Below, in pieces: positions 32,608 through 44,700 of a stretch of DNA of 64,000 nucleotides. The notes beneath the pieces were generated by a model that saw only the letters and a list, made by a program, of their open reading frames with translations, made no database searches and was not told the DNA's origin. The stretch is from the NCBI GenBank assembly GCA_041659565.1, contig JBAZXZ010000003.1, positions 179,717 to 243,716 of the forward strand, written 5' to 3'. The first letter of the stretch is position 1, and every line of letters begins with the position of its first letter. The stretch is from Altimarinus sp041659565 (GTDB lineage Bacteria > Patescibacteriota > Gracilibacteria > BD1-5 > UBA6164). Position numbers and translations under genes: made by a program.

Positions 32608-33036
32608 ATGGAGAAAAGAATTTTAATAATAGATGACGATGAGGCTGTTAGAGATACATATAAAGATTATCTTACACATTTTTTAAAAGATAAGATTTCA
32701 AAAATAATAACCCCTTGCATAATAGAAAGGCCTTATACAGAAAATTATTTATTAAAAAAAGAATTACTTAGTTATATAAAGGAGCAATTAAAAAAAGGAT
32801 TAAATTTTATTATTATAGATTGATGATTTATAGATGAATTTATTTCTTTAGTGGAGGATAATAAATTATCTGTACAGGATTTTTTATGAATTAAAACATA
32901 TCTAAGTTCTTGATATAATACCCCAAGTTTTTATAATAAGGAGATAACGTTTTTAAAATCTATATGATTAGATATTACTTTTTGTGGTAAATTGGATTAT
33001 ATGTGTATTATAAATGATATAATGGCAAAATTATAA
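32608..33036 (+). CDS. Response-regulator receiver-like protein
   Basis: This 142-residue protein starts with the receiver-domain signature RILIIDDDEAVRDTYKDYL, giving the acidic pair near residue 10. A likely phospho-acceptor strand follows (NFIIIDGGFIDEF, Asp near residue 72), placed about 18 residues later than usual. The Lys/Thr switch residues are not clear and no output domain is present. It may be a degenerate or divergent single-domain regulator, and no histidine kinase lies nearby. It is in the alaS transcript, 13 bp after the stop. Confidence 0.65.
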
Positions 33037-33055
33037 CATTAATTTAATAAAAATT

Positions 33056-33496
33056 ATGAGATGACCAAATTTTTACTCTGCAGTTTATGTAATAATTAAA
33101 AATGAAAAATGAGAAATACTTTTTTGAAGAAGAAAAAGTGATTTTAAAGATGGGTATTTTCAGATTATTCCAGCTGGACACTTAGAATGAGAAGAAACAA
33201 TAACAGATTGTGCAATTAGAGAGGCAAAGGAAGAGGTGTGAATAGATATACAAGAAAATGATTTAAAAGTAATTCACATTTCTCATAGGATTTCGATGGG
33301 AGAAAGAGTTTATTTTGATATATATGTTGAAGCAATAAAATATACTTGAGAAATAAAAAGGTGCGAGGGAGAAAAATGTAGTGAAATAAAATTTATAGAT
33401 ATAGATAATTTAAGAGATGATAAGTTTGTAATGTATGATATAGAAGCCTTAAGAAAAGCAAAATCGTGAGAATATTTTTCTGAAGTAAATCTGTAA
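33056..33496 (+). CDS. NUDIX hydrolase
   Basis: This 146-residue protein contains a perfect Nudix box (GHLEGEETITDCAIREAKEEVGI in two overlapping parts, about residues 42-64), matching GX5EX7REUXEEXGU and giving the metal-binding glutamates. These enzymes hydrolyse nucleoside diphosphate derivatives, for example oxidised nucleotides. Two of the glycines in or near the box are TGA. The substrate cannot be told. It sits between the receiver-like gene and the YvcK-like gene at short spacing. Confidence 0.93.
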
Positions 33497-33512
33497 TTAT
33501 TAAATAAATAAA

Positions 33513-34511
33513 ATGAAAAAAACAAATATAACTGTAATAGGTGGCTGAGCTTGAAGCTTCAATGTGCTTTATGGATTAAAAAAAGTTTTTAGTAGAGAAG
33601 AAAGAGATTTGAGAGCTATAATTGCTATGACAGACTCTGGTGGAACTACATGAGAAATCAGAGATAAATACTGAGTATTACCACCAGGTGATATAAGAAG
33701 AGCTGTTGCAGCTCTGGCTCGTGATACGGGATTTGTAAGAAAACTATTTGAATATAGATTTTCTCAAGAATATGGAGTTATTGGTTGAAATAAAATAGGA
33801 AATATACTTCTTACAGCTCTTGCAGATATAAAATGAAGCTTTGAAAGTGGATTAGATGAAGCTTGCAAGATGTTTGATACTGAATGACAAGTAATTCCTG
33901 TAACTTTAGAAGATGTGCATTTATGAGTTAAATTTGAAGACTGAACTGAGATAATTTGAGAAAAAAATATAGACGTAAGTGATAAAAATGATTTTGAAAG
34001 AACTCATAATACAAACCAAAATATAATAGATGCTTTTTTAGTTTGATGAATTTGAAATTTAAATCCAAGGGCTAGAGAATCTATTTTAACTTCAGACATA
34101 ATTATAATTTGACCTGGAGATTTTTATACTAGCATAATTCCAAATTTGCTTTCTCCTGGTATGAAAGAAGCATTAAAAGAAACAAAAGCAAAGATAATTT
34201 ATGTATGTAATATAATGACAAAAAAAGGAGAAACCACAACTTATGAATTACCAGATTTTATAGATAATATAGAAAAATATGCAGGAGAGGTAATTGATTA
34301 TGTAATCGTAAATAATTGAAATATAAGTGATGAATTAGTTGAAAAATACAAAAAAGAGGAATGAAAAAAACCAGTAAAAATGAAAGAAACTCATAATTTT
34401 TTAAATAAAAAATATAAAATTATAAATGAGGATATGATAGATGAAAGTGATGTAGTTAGACATGATCCTGAAAAATTAGCGAGAGTTATAAGAGAAATAG
34501 CTTTAAGTTAA
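33513..34511 (+). CDS. YvcK/CofD-like family protein (gluconeogenesis factor)
   Basis: This 332-residue protein has the family hallmarks: a nucleotide-binding N-terminus NITVIGGGAGSFNVLYGLKK, the motif AMTDSGGTTG (about residues 39-48), the loop LPPGDIRRAVAAL (about 57-69) and the central GGNKIGNILLTAL and NPRARESILTSDIIIIGPG segments. YvcK binds UDP-sugars and links peptidoglycan synthesis to carbon supply in Firmicutes; CofD is a related F420 transferase. Lacking other F420 genes, the YvcK role is more likely. Last gene of the alaS operon; a terminator follows at once. Confidence 0.88.
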
Positions 34512-34536
34512 AAAGATGTTTTAAAACATCTTTTTT
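34510..34536 (+). terminator. Terminator of the alaS operon
   Basis: Arms AAAAAGATGTTTT and AAAACATCTTTTTT form a near-perfect palindrome with T6, overlapping the YvcK-like stop codon. Confidence 0.85.
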
Positions 34537-34615
34537 GTTTGTAAAAAACTAGCAATTTACATAAACTTGATTACAATAATAATTAACAAAAAAAGTTAGT
34601 TATTAATTATTTTCC

Positions 34616-37600
34616 ATGTTCACTCACCTACATAACCATACACATTATTCTATCCTTGAGTGATTACCAAAACCGATAGATTACATAAAAAAAGCGGTAG
34701 CTTTATGAATGACAAGTGTAGCCATTACTGACACTATGAATGTTTATGGATGTCATGAATTCTATAAAAAAGCAAAAGACAATGGGATAAATCCTATTTT
34801 ATGATCAGAAATATTTATAGAATGAGTCTTAGATAAAAATATTAATCATAAATTAGTGCTACTTGCTAAATCAAAAAACTGATATAATAATCTAATTGAG
34901 ATAATCACAAAAACAAATCTGGATTGAGGTGGTAGAATTTCCTTAGAAGATATCAAACCATTTACAAATGATTTAATTGCTCTTAGTTGACCTATTTCAG
35001 GAGAAATACCATTTTACATACTTTCAGGGAAAAAAGATGAGGAGATAATAGAAAGAATAAAAGCTTATCAAAATGTATTTTGAAAGGACAATTTTTATTT
35101 AGAGCTTTTAGATCACAAAGATATTCCAAAACAAGATTTAGTTACAGGTAGATTAATAGAATTATATAATAAATATAATTTATGAGTAGTTGCTACAAAT
35201 AATTGTTATTACATAGAAAAACAAGATAAACAAACTCAAGATGTAATTCAAGCTCTTTGAACAGGTCATACTATAGATAATCATGATAGACCTAGTTTAC
35301 AAAACTGAGATTATTCATTTTTATCAGAACAAGAGATGAATTCTATATTTTGATATATTCCAGTAGCACTTGAAAATACAGAAAAAATAGCATCACAAAT
35401 CAATATAAAAATAGAAATGTGAAAAATACTTATTCCAGTTTTTAAGTTGCCGGAGGAGATTGAGGAGCTTTATTTAACTAACTCATCTTCTGTCATCCTC
35501 GGGCTAGACCCGGGGATCTCTAGCAAGGTAGAAATTTTAAAAAGCACTAATGACTCAAATATTTTAAAAAGTAATGTTTCAAAAGATGCTTCTAAAAGTA
35601 ATGGTGAGTCCATAGATTCCGTGTCAAGCACGGAATGACAATACAGTAACCAAAATCTCAAACCCCTCAACTCGGATGAATGGTATCTAAGATATCTTTG
35701 TTTTAATTGAATGAACGAGAGATTTAAAACTGATTTTACAATTGAACAAATCAATGAATTTATAAAAAAAATAGATGTTGATCCTCTTGTAAAATCACTT
35801 CAGGATTCAACGGTAGAAGAATTAAGAGCAGCTTCAAAAGATTTTTTTACTGAAAAAAAGAAAAAAATAATTGAAAAACTAGATGAAAAAACAAAAGAAA
35901 GAATTGATAGATTGGAATACGAACTTTTTGTTGTTCATAAGATGTGATTTGATACATATTTCTTGATAGTTTCAGATTATATAATGCGGTCAAAAAATAA
36001 TAGCATACCCGTAGGACCAGGTAGATGATCAGCCGCTGGTGCACTACTTGCATACTTAACTTGAATTACAGATATAGAACCAATGCAATTTGATTTACTT
36101 TTTGAGAGGTTTTTAAATCCAGCAAGAGTTTCAATGCCGGATATAGATACGGATTTTGCTGATAATTGAAGAGATAAAGTTATTGATTATTGTAGAAATA
36201 AATATGGAGAAGATCATGTTGCTCAAATCTGTACATTTGGTACTTTTGCTGCTCGTGCAGCAGTAAAAGATGTATGAAGAGTTATGTGAATTCCATTTGC
36301 TGAGATGAATGAACTAGCTAAACTAATTCCTGAAAAACCGGGTACAAAACTAACCAAAGCTTTGGAAGAATGAATAGAATTTAAAAAAGCTTATGAGGAT
36401 AATCCTATTTACAAAGAGATAATAGACAATGCTTTAAAAATAGAATGAAATGTAAGACAGATATGAGTGCATGCTTGTGCCGTTATTATAGCCCCAGAAA
36501 AGATGACAAGTTATACAGCACTTCAACATCCACCAAAAGATAGTAGAACTATAATTACACAGTATTCAGCTTATCCACTAGAAGATTTATGACTTCTAAA
36601 AATGGATTTCTTAGGGCTTAGAAACTTGAGTATTATCAAAAGAACAGGAAAAATATTGAAAAAAAATAAAAATATAGATTTAGATATACTTTGAATAGAT
36701 TTAGCGGATAAAAAAGTACTTGATATATTTGCTGCTGGTGACACAACGGGAGTATTTCAATTTGAGTCTGATGGTATGAGAATGTGGCTTAGAAACTTAA
36801 AACCTACAAGTTTTAATGATATAATTGCGATGGTTGCACTTTATCGTCCAGGACCAATGCAATTTATTGAAACTTATATAAATAGAAAATATAAAAAAGA
36901 AGAGATTGATTATATGTACATAGATCTAGCAAAAGAACTAGAAAAAAAATATTGAAAAAAAATGATAGAAGAAGAAAGAACTAAGCTTTTTGAGGATTTA
37001 AGCTCTTTTATGGATATAACCTACTGAATTGCAGTTTATCAAGAACAACTTATGAGAATAGTTCAGGCAATGGCTTGATTTTCTCTTGCTGAAGCCGATA
37101 TGCTGAGAAGATGAGTTTGAAAAAAGAAAAAAGATGTAGTAGAAAAACTAAAAATAGAATTTATAAGTAAAGCAGCAACTTTCAGATGATACAAGCCAGA
37201 AACTGCAAGAACTATCTATGAAAAGATGATAATGCCAGCTGCAGATTATAGTTTCAATAAATCTCATGCAGCCTGTTATGCTCTAATAGCTTATCAGACG
37301 GCTTATCTAAAGGCTTATCATAGAACTGAATTTATAACAGCTATGATGGTTTCAGATGAAGAAGATTTAGATAGGATTTCTTTGGCAGTTTCAGAGGCAT
37401 TGAGTAATTCTATAAATATATTACCACCTTCAGTAAATGAGTCATTAAAACATTTTACTTATATAGATGATAGTAATATAAGGTTTTGATTAAAAGCTAT
37501 AAAATGACTTTGAGATTGACCTATAAATAAGATTATTGAAACTAGAGAGACTCTAGAATGATGAAGATTTAATTCCCTACAAGAGTTTGTTAAGCTTGTT

Positions 37601-38635
37601 TGAAAGGAAGTAATAAATAAAAAGTCTCTTGAAGCACTAGTAAAATCAGGAAGTTTAGATGATTTATGAGAGAGATCAGAGGTTTATTATAATATGGATG
37701 ATATTTTGAGATTTGCAAAATGAAATGAAAGCAAAAAAGATACTATGCAAATAGGATTGTTTGATATGAATAATTCTTGATATGAAGAGAATTTAGTTTT
37801 GAAAAACAAAGAACAGATAAGATATGAAGAAAAGCTTTTTTTCGAAAAGGAAGTATTATGATTTATGGTTTCTGGTCATCCTCTTGATGGTCTAAAAAGG
37901 TATTGTGAAAAAAGATCAAGTAATACAAAATACCTAAAAATGTCACTTGATGAGATAAAACAACTATATGAAAACGAAAAAACAGAAGAAAATAAAAAGA
38001 AGTTTTTGAGTGATATAAGAGAAAAAATGGTGAAAACTATAGGAGTAATTACAGATGTAAGAAAGATAATAACAAAAACAGGTAAAAATATGATGTTTTT
38101 AACTTGTGAATGATTTGATTTTGACTTTGAAGTTACTATTTTTGATAGAGAATTTTCTGATGTAAAAGATAGTGTAGCTATATCTAATATTGTAATAGTA
38201 GAGTGAAATTTAAATATAGATTTAGATTATGGTAGAAGAGCAATAGGATCAAGAAAATCTATGATGATTACATTATCAAAAGTAAGAGATCAAGCCCGTG
38301 ATTTATGATTATTTGATGAGGTAAAAAGAGGGATGAGAATAATTAATAAAAATGATGTTATTCTCGGGCTAGACCCGGTAACCTCTAGTAAGGAAGAAAA
38401 TTTAGATGAAACTAATAAATTAGAAAATATTAAATGACAATCAGATTATATAATTAAAATACCAATACAAGCAAAAAAAACTGATTTATTAGACTTAAAA
38501 TTATTTTTACAATCTTTAGAAAAGTGAGATACACAAGTTTTTATTGATTTAAAATGACAAAAAATAGATACAAAGATTTATATAAAAAATATTGAAATAG
38601 AAAAAATAATTCTATGGGAAGAAAAAATATGGTAA
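34616..38635 (+). CDS. dnaE: DNA polymerase III alpha subunit with two in-frame palindromic insertions
   Basis: This 1339-residue replicative polymerase has a PHP domain at the start (FTHLHNHTHYSILEG), the palm sequences PVGPGRGSAAGALLAYL and VSMPDIDTDFAD (catalytic aspartates), VYQEQLMRIVQAMAGFSLAEAD, and the tail domains with VSGHPLDGL. Two stretches are foreign: residues about 293-342 (150 bp, 35491-35640; SSVILGLDPGISSK...SSTEGQ) and about 1248-1275 (84 bp, 38356-38439; VILGLDPVTSSKEE...NIKGQ). Both are translations of the same repeat family, are multiples of three and carry an in-frame TGA. They sit before the palm and in the C-terminal region, probably in loops. Without them the enzyme has about 1261 residues. 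Confidence 0.95.
35491..35640. repeat. Palindromic element, TGTCATtC/GGGCTAGACCCGG family, in dnaE, copy A
   Basis: A 150-bp (50-codon) insertion begins TGTCATCCTCGGGCTAGACC and ends GTGTCAAGCACGGAATGACA. The outer TGTCAT and ATGACA ends are inverted and two GC-rich hairpins lie inside. It is fully in frame and codes for a Ser/Asp/Lys-rich loop. Confidence 0.88.
38356..38439. repeat. Palindromic element, GGGCTAGACCCGG family, in dnaE, copy B
   Basis: An 84-bp (28-codon) insertion begins TGTTATTCTCGGGCTAGACC and ends AAATGACA. Its first 45 bp match copy A; the rest has decayed to AT-rich sequence. In frame. Confidence 0.82.
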
Positions 38636-38718
38636 GTAAAAAATATGTAAACCGCCTTTTTTGTTTATGCAATCAAGTAAATTATTGTACACATAATTTA
38701 TATATTTTCTTTTGATTT

Positions 38719-38757
38719 AAAACAGTTTTTAACTAAAATGTTAAAAACTGTTTTTTT
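38719..38757 (+). terminator. Terminator between dnaE and the giant gene
   Basis: Arms AAAACAGTTTTTAAC and GTTAAAAACTGTTTT with T7. Short direct repeats AATCAAGTAA lie on both sides (near 38670 and 38769). Confidence 0.88.
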
Positions 38758-38783
38758 ATACTTTTGTAATCAAGTAATTATAA

Positions 38784-41700
38784 ATGAAGAAATTACATGA
38801 TTTTATATTTCTAAAGAATCTTTTTAAGTATTCAAAATTAAAAGATTTTTTTAAGAGTTTAAAATTTTGAAATATAAAAAAATGAGATTATTCATATTAC
38901 CAAAAAATTATATCATGAGCATTGATTTTTTTTATATTATTTAATTTAGGCTTAAGAGTACCTTTTTCGCAATTTTTTGCTCCAAAAACAAATGCTGAAA
39001 ATAAAGACTTCTATAATCTTGTTTCCGTAATAGTAAATGAAGATATATATAGTGGTGTTGAATCTAAATTAAAAAGATATGCTAAAGATATAGAATCAGT
39101 ATTAGACAATACAAAAGTTGTACTTATTCCTACACCACAAGATGCTTCAGCCTTTCAAATAGCATCACTTATTGAATCATTGTATTATGAATGATATAAA
39201 TCTGTAAAACCTGATATTGATTTTGAATCTAAATTAGTTTGAACTGTACTTGTTTGAGATATTCCATTACCTGTTGTTAAAAATTGAGATAATTTTTCAA
39301 AAACTATATTACCATATACTGATTTTGATAATAAAACTTATGTTTATGACAATAAAGATAAAATTTATAAAAAATCAGAAAATCTAAATGAAAAAATTGA
39401 GCCAGAAATTTGGCATTGAGTTATTTCGCCAAATTCAACTGATTATATATCTATTGAAGATCAATTTGCATCTACATCAAAAAAAGAATATGATATAAAA
39501 GTAATAAAAGATTATTTTGATAAAAATCATGATTTTTATACCTGAAAATGATTATTTGGTAAAAAAGAATCATTTTTATGATTAAAAACTGATGAGGAAA
39601 GTGCTAAATGATTGATAAATTGAAATCCAGAAGAAGAGCCACTTGATTCATATGTACCATATATTTTTTACTTTGATCAATTTAGAGAAATTGAAGCTAT
39701 AAATGATATTAACTATAATTGATATAAAGCAAAACAAGAAAACAAAGAAGATTTAGTATATAATAGGTTTTCAAAAAAATTAGCACAAGATGTAAAAGAT
39801 AAGGTTTTATGAAAGGAAGAAGAAGAATTAACTGCAAACATAAATGATGTTTTTTCTTGAACAAAACTTCCTAATTGAGATGTCATATGAGTAAAAAAAG
39901 CAGATGATCCAGAACCATGAGAACAAGCTAATGGTAATAGATATCATTTTAAATTTTCACACCCTGGTTCTTATTATTGAAAAAATATAACTGTTTATTA
40001 TGATTGTAATGAACATGAATTTCAAGTAGTTAATTGATCAGAAAGAGTAGATAAGGCTGATTGAAGATTGTGGAAACCAGTAGCTGATGTTTGAGGAAAT
40101 CTTGTAATTTTATGACCAGCTGATGTTGAATTAGAAACTGCTACTGTAAGGCGGGATTGATGAGAAGAAACAATTACTTTTACGGATACAAAATCATGAT
40201 TATCAGATTATCAATCAAATGATGCTATTAAAAAATCTCCAGATATATTATCAAGATATCCAACTACAGAAACTTTAAAAAGTTTTGTAGAGATATTTAA
40301 TTTTAGTGCCCTGTGAGAATTAAGAAAAAATATATACAATGCTTGAAGATATTCTGAACCTAAAGACACAGTAAATGCTCACTTTATACCACTTCTGATT
40401 TCGGTTTTGGACTTGATTTCAGAACAGGTTATAAAAAATGCAAATGATAAAATAGAAGATAAGATTGATTCTGTTGTCAAGGATGGTGGGTCAAGTAAGA
40501 TTATTATGTTTGAAAGATATACTACATGATATCCTTCATGATGATCAAGTAATAATCAAGGTACATCATATAAAGGAAGTAATGAAAAAATATACCCATT
40601 ATTAAAACCTATTCCTTTTTTATCAAGTATATATGCAAATTCAGGTTTATCAGTAAGTTATTTTAATTGAGCACCAGAACCATCTCTTTTATTTAATCAG
40701 GGATTAACTAGTAAAGGTTGAACTAGTATAAATGTTGGAATTGCCCCTTGATGAGAAAAAAAGAAAATAGAACGGTTAGCAGGTAGAGAATGGCAATTAA
40801 TTAGAGGAATAGCTTATTTTGCTTCTGACTGGTCTGTATATCCTTGAGATAATGTACCATGACGGAATTATTTAACTTGTTGAGATGGTAAAACTTATGC
40901 TTTACCAAAAGCATGAACAACTTTATATTATACAATAGTATGAGAAGAAGCAGGAAATTTATGAGAGTCTACAAATGAAGCAGCTTTTAGATTTACACAA
41001 GATGTGAATGTATCATGTTGAGATAAATGAGAATGAACATCATCATCTGATCCTGATGAAATTACTTATACCCCTGTATCATCTTGTTGATATGATTGTG
41101 TTAGATATGAAAACTTTTTTTATTGAACTAGAGCTGCTGATATAAATAGTGCACAATTTTGTAGTATATATAGATGATCATCTAAATGAACATGAGATAA
41201 TAAATGAACTTTAGTTGAAGCAAATAGATGATACAATATAAATACACTTAAACCAGATTATGATAAAATATGAGAAGCATGTTGAGAAAAATGTGGAGAA
41301 GATACGGTATGTTCAACTATGTGACTTTGGTGATGAAATAGTCCTGTAAATATGGATGAAAATCTAAAATCTAGTACAGAAACAGGAGCTTCAGTATATT
41401 TATGGAAAAAAGACCCTTTAGCTAAAAATAATAATTTATATAGATTAAAAGAACATGATATAAAAGCATCAGTTACTCCTCTATTTGATATTGTATGATC
41501 AATTAAGACATCAGAGACTTGTTGAGCTTGAGGTGATGTTAGGCTTGTTTATCGTTTTAGTAAAAGATGAGATAAATATTGTTGATGAGAGTGAAAAATG
41601 TGTACTGTATCTATTAATTGTTGAGGAGAAACTGTAGATACAAAAACATTTAAAAATCCAGGAGCTCCTCCTGGTAATGGACCATCTAATCCTGGTTCTC

Positions 41701-44700
41701 CATATCGTTATCCTACTGATTATGCTGCTAGTAAGAAATTTTTATGGAAATCAGCAGCAGATAATGCTCCACATAATCTATCTATATTGATAGCTGGTGA
41801 TTATTCAGATACTTGTGAGGTTTGTGTTGATTGAGAGTGTCATGATACTGCAGGTCGTATGGATTGAGAAGATAGTTTTGTATTTTCTCCACTAGATTGT
41901 TACGATTGAGTATGAATAATGACCGAAAATACAGAAAAAGAATATAATATATCTGAAGGGGTATGATGTGGTGTAAATGTATTAGCTGCTTGAACAGTAG
42001 ATTATAATGATATTTTTGATCTTTTGAAAAGTTTAGAAGAAAAGTATCCTACTACATGATCTGAATCTACTACATCTGAATCTACTACATCTGGATCAAC
42101 AGAATGTCCTTATTCTAGAGTTTTTATTGATTGAAATTTAGTTGCTTCTTATTGAGCTAATTGAAATAATACTGCTCAAGTATGAGGTGCTGCTGCGGGA
42201 GGTTCATCTACACCAGCTCAAGCAAATTGAGATAGAACTCATTTTAGGTTTTCTAAGTCTTGAGCGGATTATTGAACAAATATACAGGTTTCTTTTAATG
42301 ATCCACAGTATGATTTTGTTGTGGAAGATTGATCTAAAAGAAAGGAATTTTCAGATTGAAGATTGTGGAAACCGGAAAGTGATAATGATGGGAAATTGGT
42401 AGTTTTATGACCATTTCATAAAGTATTGACTTCTTGTAAAGTGTGAGAAGAAACTGTAGGTTCAGCTACTTGAAGTGAAGAGTGATGATGTATATATGAA
42501 TATAAGACACTTCCTTCATACATAAAACATGATTCTCCTAGTTCAACAACTTTATCTAAACAAACAAACTGAATTGTTACTGATGCTGTACCTATAGACA
42601 AAGATAGATACACTGATTTTATATGAAGAAATTTATCATATAAAAAAATAAATTATTATCCATATTTATTTAGATTTAAACCAGAAACAGGTAAAGAAAA
42701 TAATATAGAAAATGTATCAACTGGTTTAAAAGATCTTTTAAATAAATCATCAGAGGATATAAATAATGTAATAGTGAAAAATAATTGAATGCCAAAAAAG
42801 TTTGTGGATCGGGCAGAAACATTAACTCCAGAATTATATGATCTTTTCAAAGAAATTTATACTACTTATATGATATCATGAACTCCAAAGGAAACAGATT
42901 TATATAAAGACCTAGTAGATCTAAAATTAAGTACTGGTAGTATTGAGTGAGGTCAAAAAGATATTAGTTATCTTAATACTTTAGAATTTGCTTTATACTG
43001 GAAAAATATAAATAATATATCAGAAAAATATGCATTTGTTTTAGATAATTATTTATCAGATCAATTAACTAATACAAAAAGGTATTGATTACCAAAAAAC
43101 AAAAAAATGTATGAATTATCATATATGTGAGCTCCTTGAGATGCTACAAGTATGTATGTAAAAAGGGATCCAGAATGAAAAACAACATGAAGTCCTTATA
43201 CAGAAGAGGAATCAGAAAATGCTTCTTTAGATAATATGTTGTCATGAATTAATTTATGAAGTAGTTACGATGATGCTGGTAATAGTAATGATACTGGTGA
43301 GTTTGAATGTGGACCTCCTGAGTGAGTACCTATATGGGAATGGATTCCAGCAATAATATGTTGGCTTTGAACTGTATTACCTCCTACTATCAAAATATGA
43401 CAGACAGAATGTTCTACTAATTCTATATTTTCAACGGAAGAAACAGTATTATGATCAAGTACTTGAGGTTCAACAACTTGATCTTGATGAAGCTCTAGTA
43501 ATTGATGGCTTGATTTAAATAGTGATGAAATAAAAGCATGTAATTGAGATTTTGATAAAAATTGAATAAATGATTGTATAGAACAATCTTTAGCAAGTGG
43601 CTCTCTTGATTTATTAACAGATTCAACAAAATATGCATATAATAGTAATTGAATTATAAATATAGCTCTGAAAGATAAAAACTGAGATATATTACTTTCA
43701 GATAATTCAACAACTGTTAATGTAGAATTATCTGAATTAGATTTACTTAATTCAGACTGAAGTAAAACAAATATTTTTACTTCTTGAGTATGAACTGATG
43801 AAGAAGTAGAAAAGAAAAGAAAAAATGCTGATAAATATATTAATTTCAATGATTCTTATATAAAAATCTCAAAATGAGAGGGACAATATGCTTTTTCTGC
43901 TAAAAATAAAGATGTAGATGCTTACATAAAAGCTTTTATAGAATTAAAAGATTATAAAAATACAAAAAAAGTTTATTTAGAAAAAATTATAAAGGTTGAA
44001 ATAAGATGAAATAATTTTGTAGCAACAAATTATAAAATAGATAGAGAAGATGATTCTAGTATAAATATAACATCTTGAGTAGATACTGTTTTGGCATCAG
44101 ATGAGACTAATATATATTTATCAGATGGAAAAAATACAAATATAGAAGATATAAAAGAAAAAATAGATTCATCATCAAAATCTAAAGAAAAATTAATTTT
44201 TTCTTTAGAAAATTATACTGAATCTTGATCAAAAATAGATTTAAAATATCCATTAGCAGTAAATTTATACAAAAAAAATGAAAAGATATTTACAACAAAA
44301 TATTTTAATTTAAGTAATATTAAAGAGTTTGCTGATTTAGCTATATTACAAAAAGCTTGAGAATATACTTTAGAAGTAGAAGATAATGAATGATTTAAAT
44401 TTCGTAAAATTTTTCAAGTAATAGCTGATAAGGCATATAGTGGTGAAATTACTTTATGATCAAGTATATTGGAAGTTTGATGAGTTATTTCTACAAATTT
44501 TTTAATTGTTTATGATAAGTATTGAAATCCAGTAAATTCTGATTTATATAAGGTTGAATGAGAAATAAACTGAGGATGAGTTAAATTTTTAAATAATAAT
44601 GAAAGTAGTGATAAAATAGATTTTCAAATGTTGGAATGATTTAAAGTTTTTAGAATTAGAACAACAGATAATACAGATGACAATACTTTAATTTTTAAAG

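Noticed and set aside
38669..38782. Direct repeats AATCAAGTAA flanking the terminator before the giant gene as target-site duplication of a mobile element
   Set aside because: The enclosed 100 bp is only a terminator and AT-rich sequence with no inverted ends, so chance or local duplication is as likely.
42142..42402. An 86-residue open frame inside the giant gene in a different frame
   Set aside because: It is a shadow of the giant reading frame, which continues without a stop through this stretch; its sequence is low-complexity Leu/Ile.
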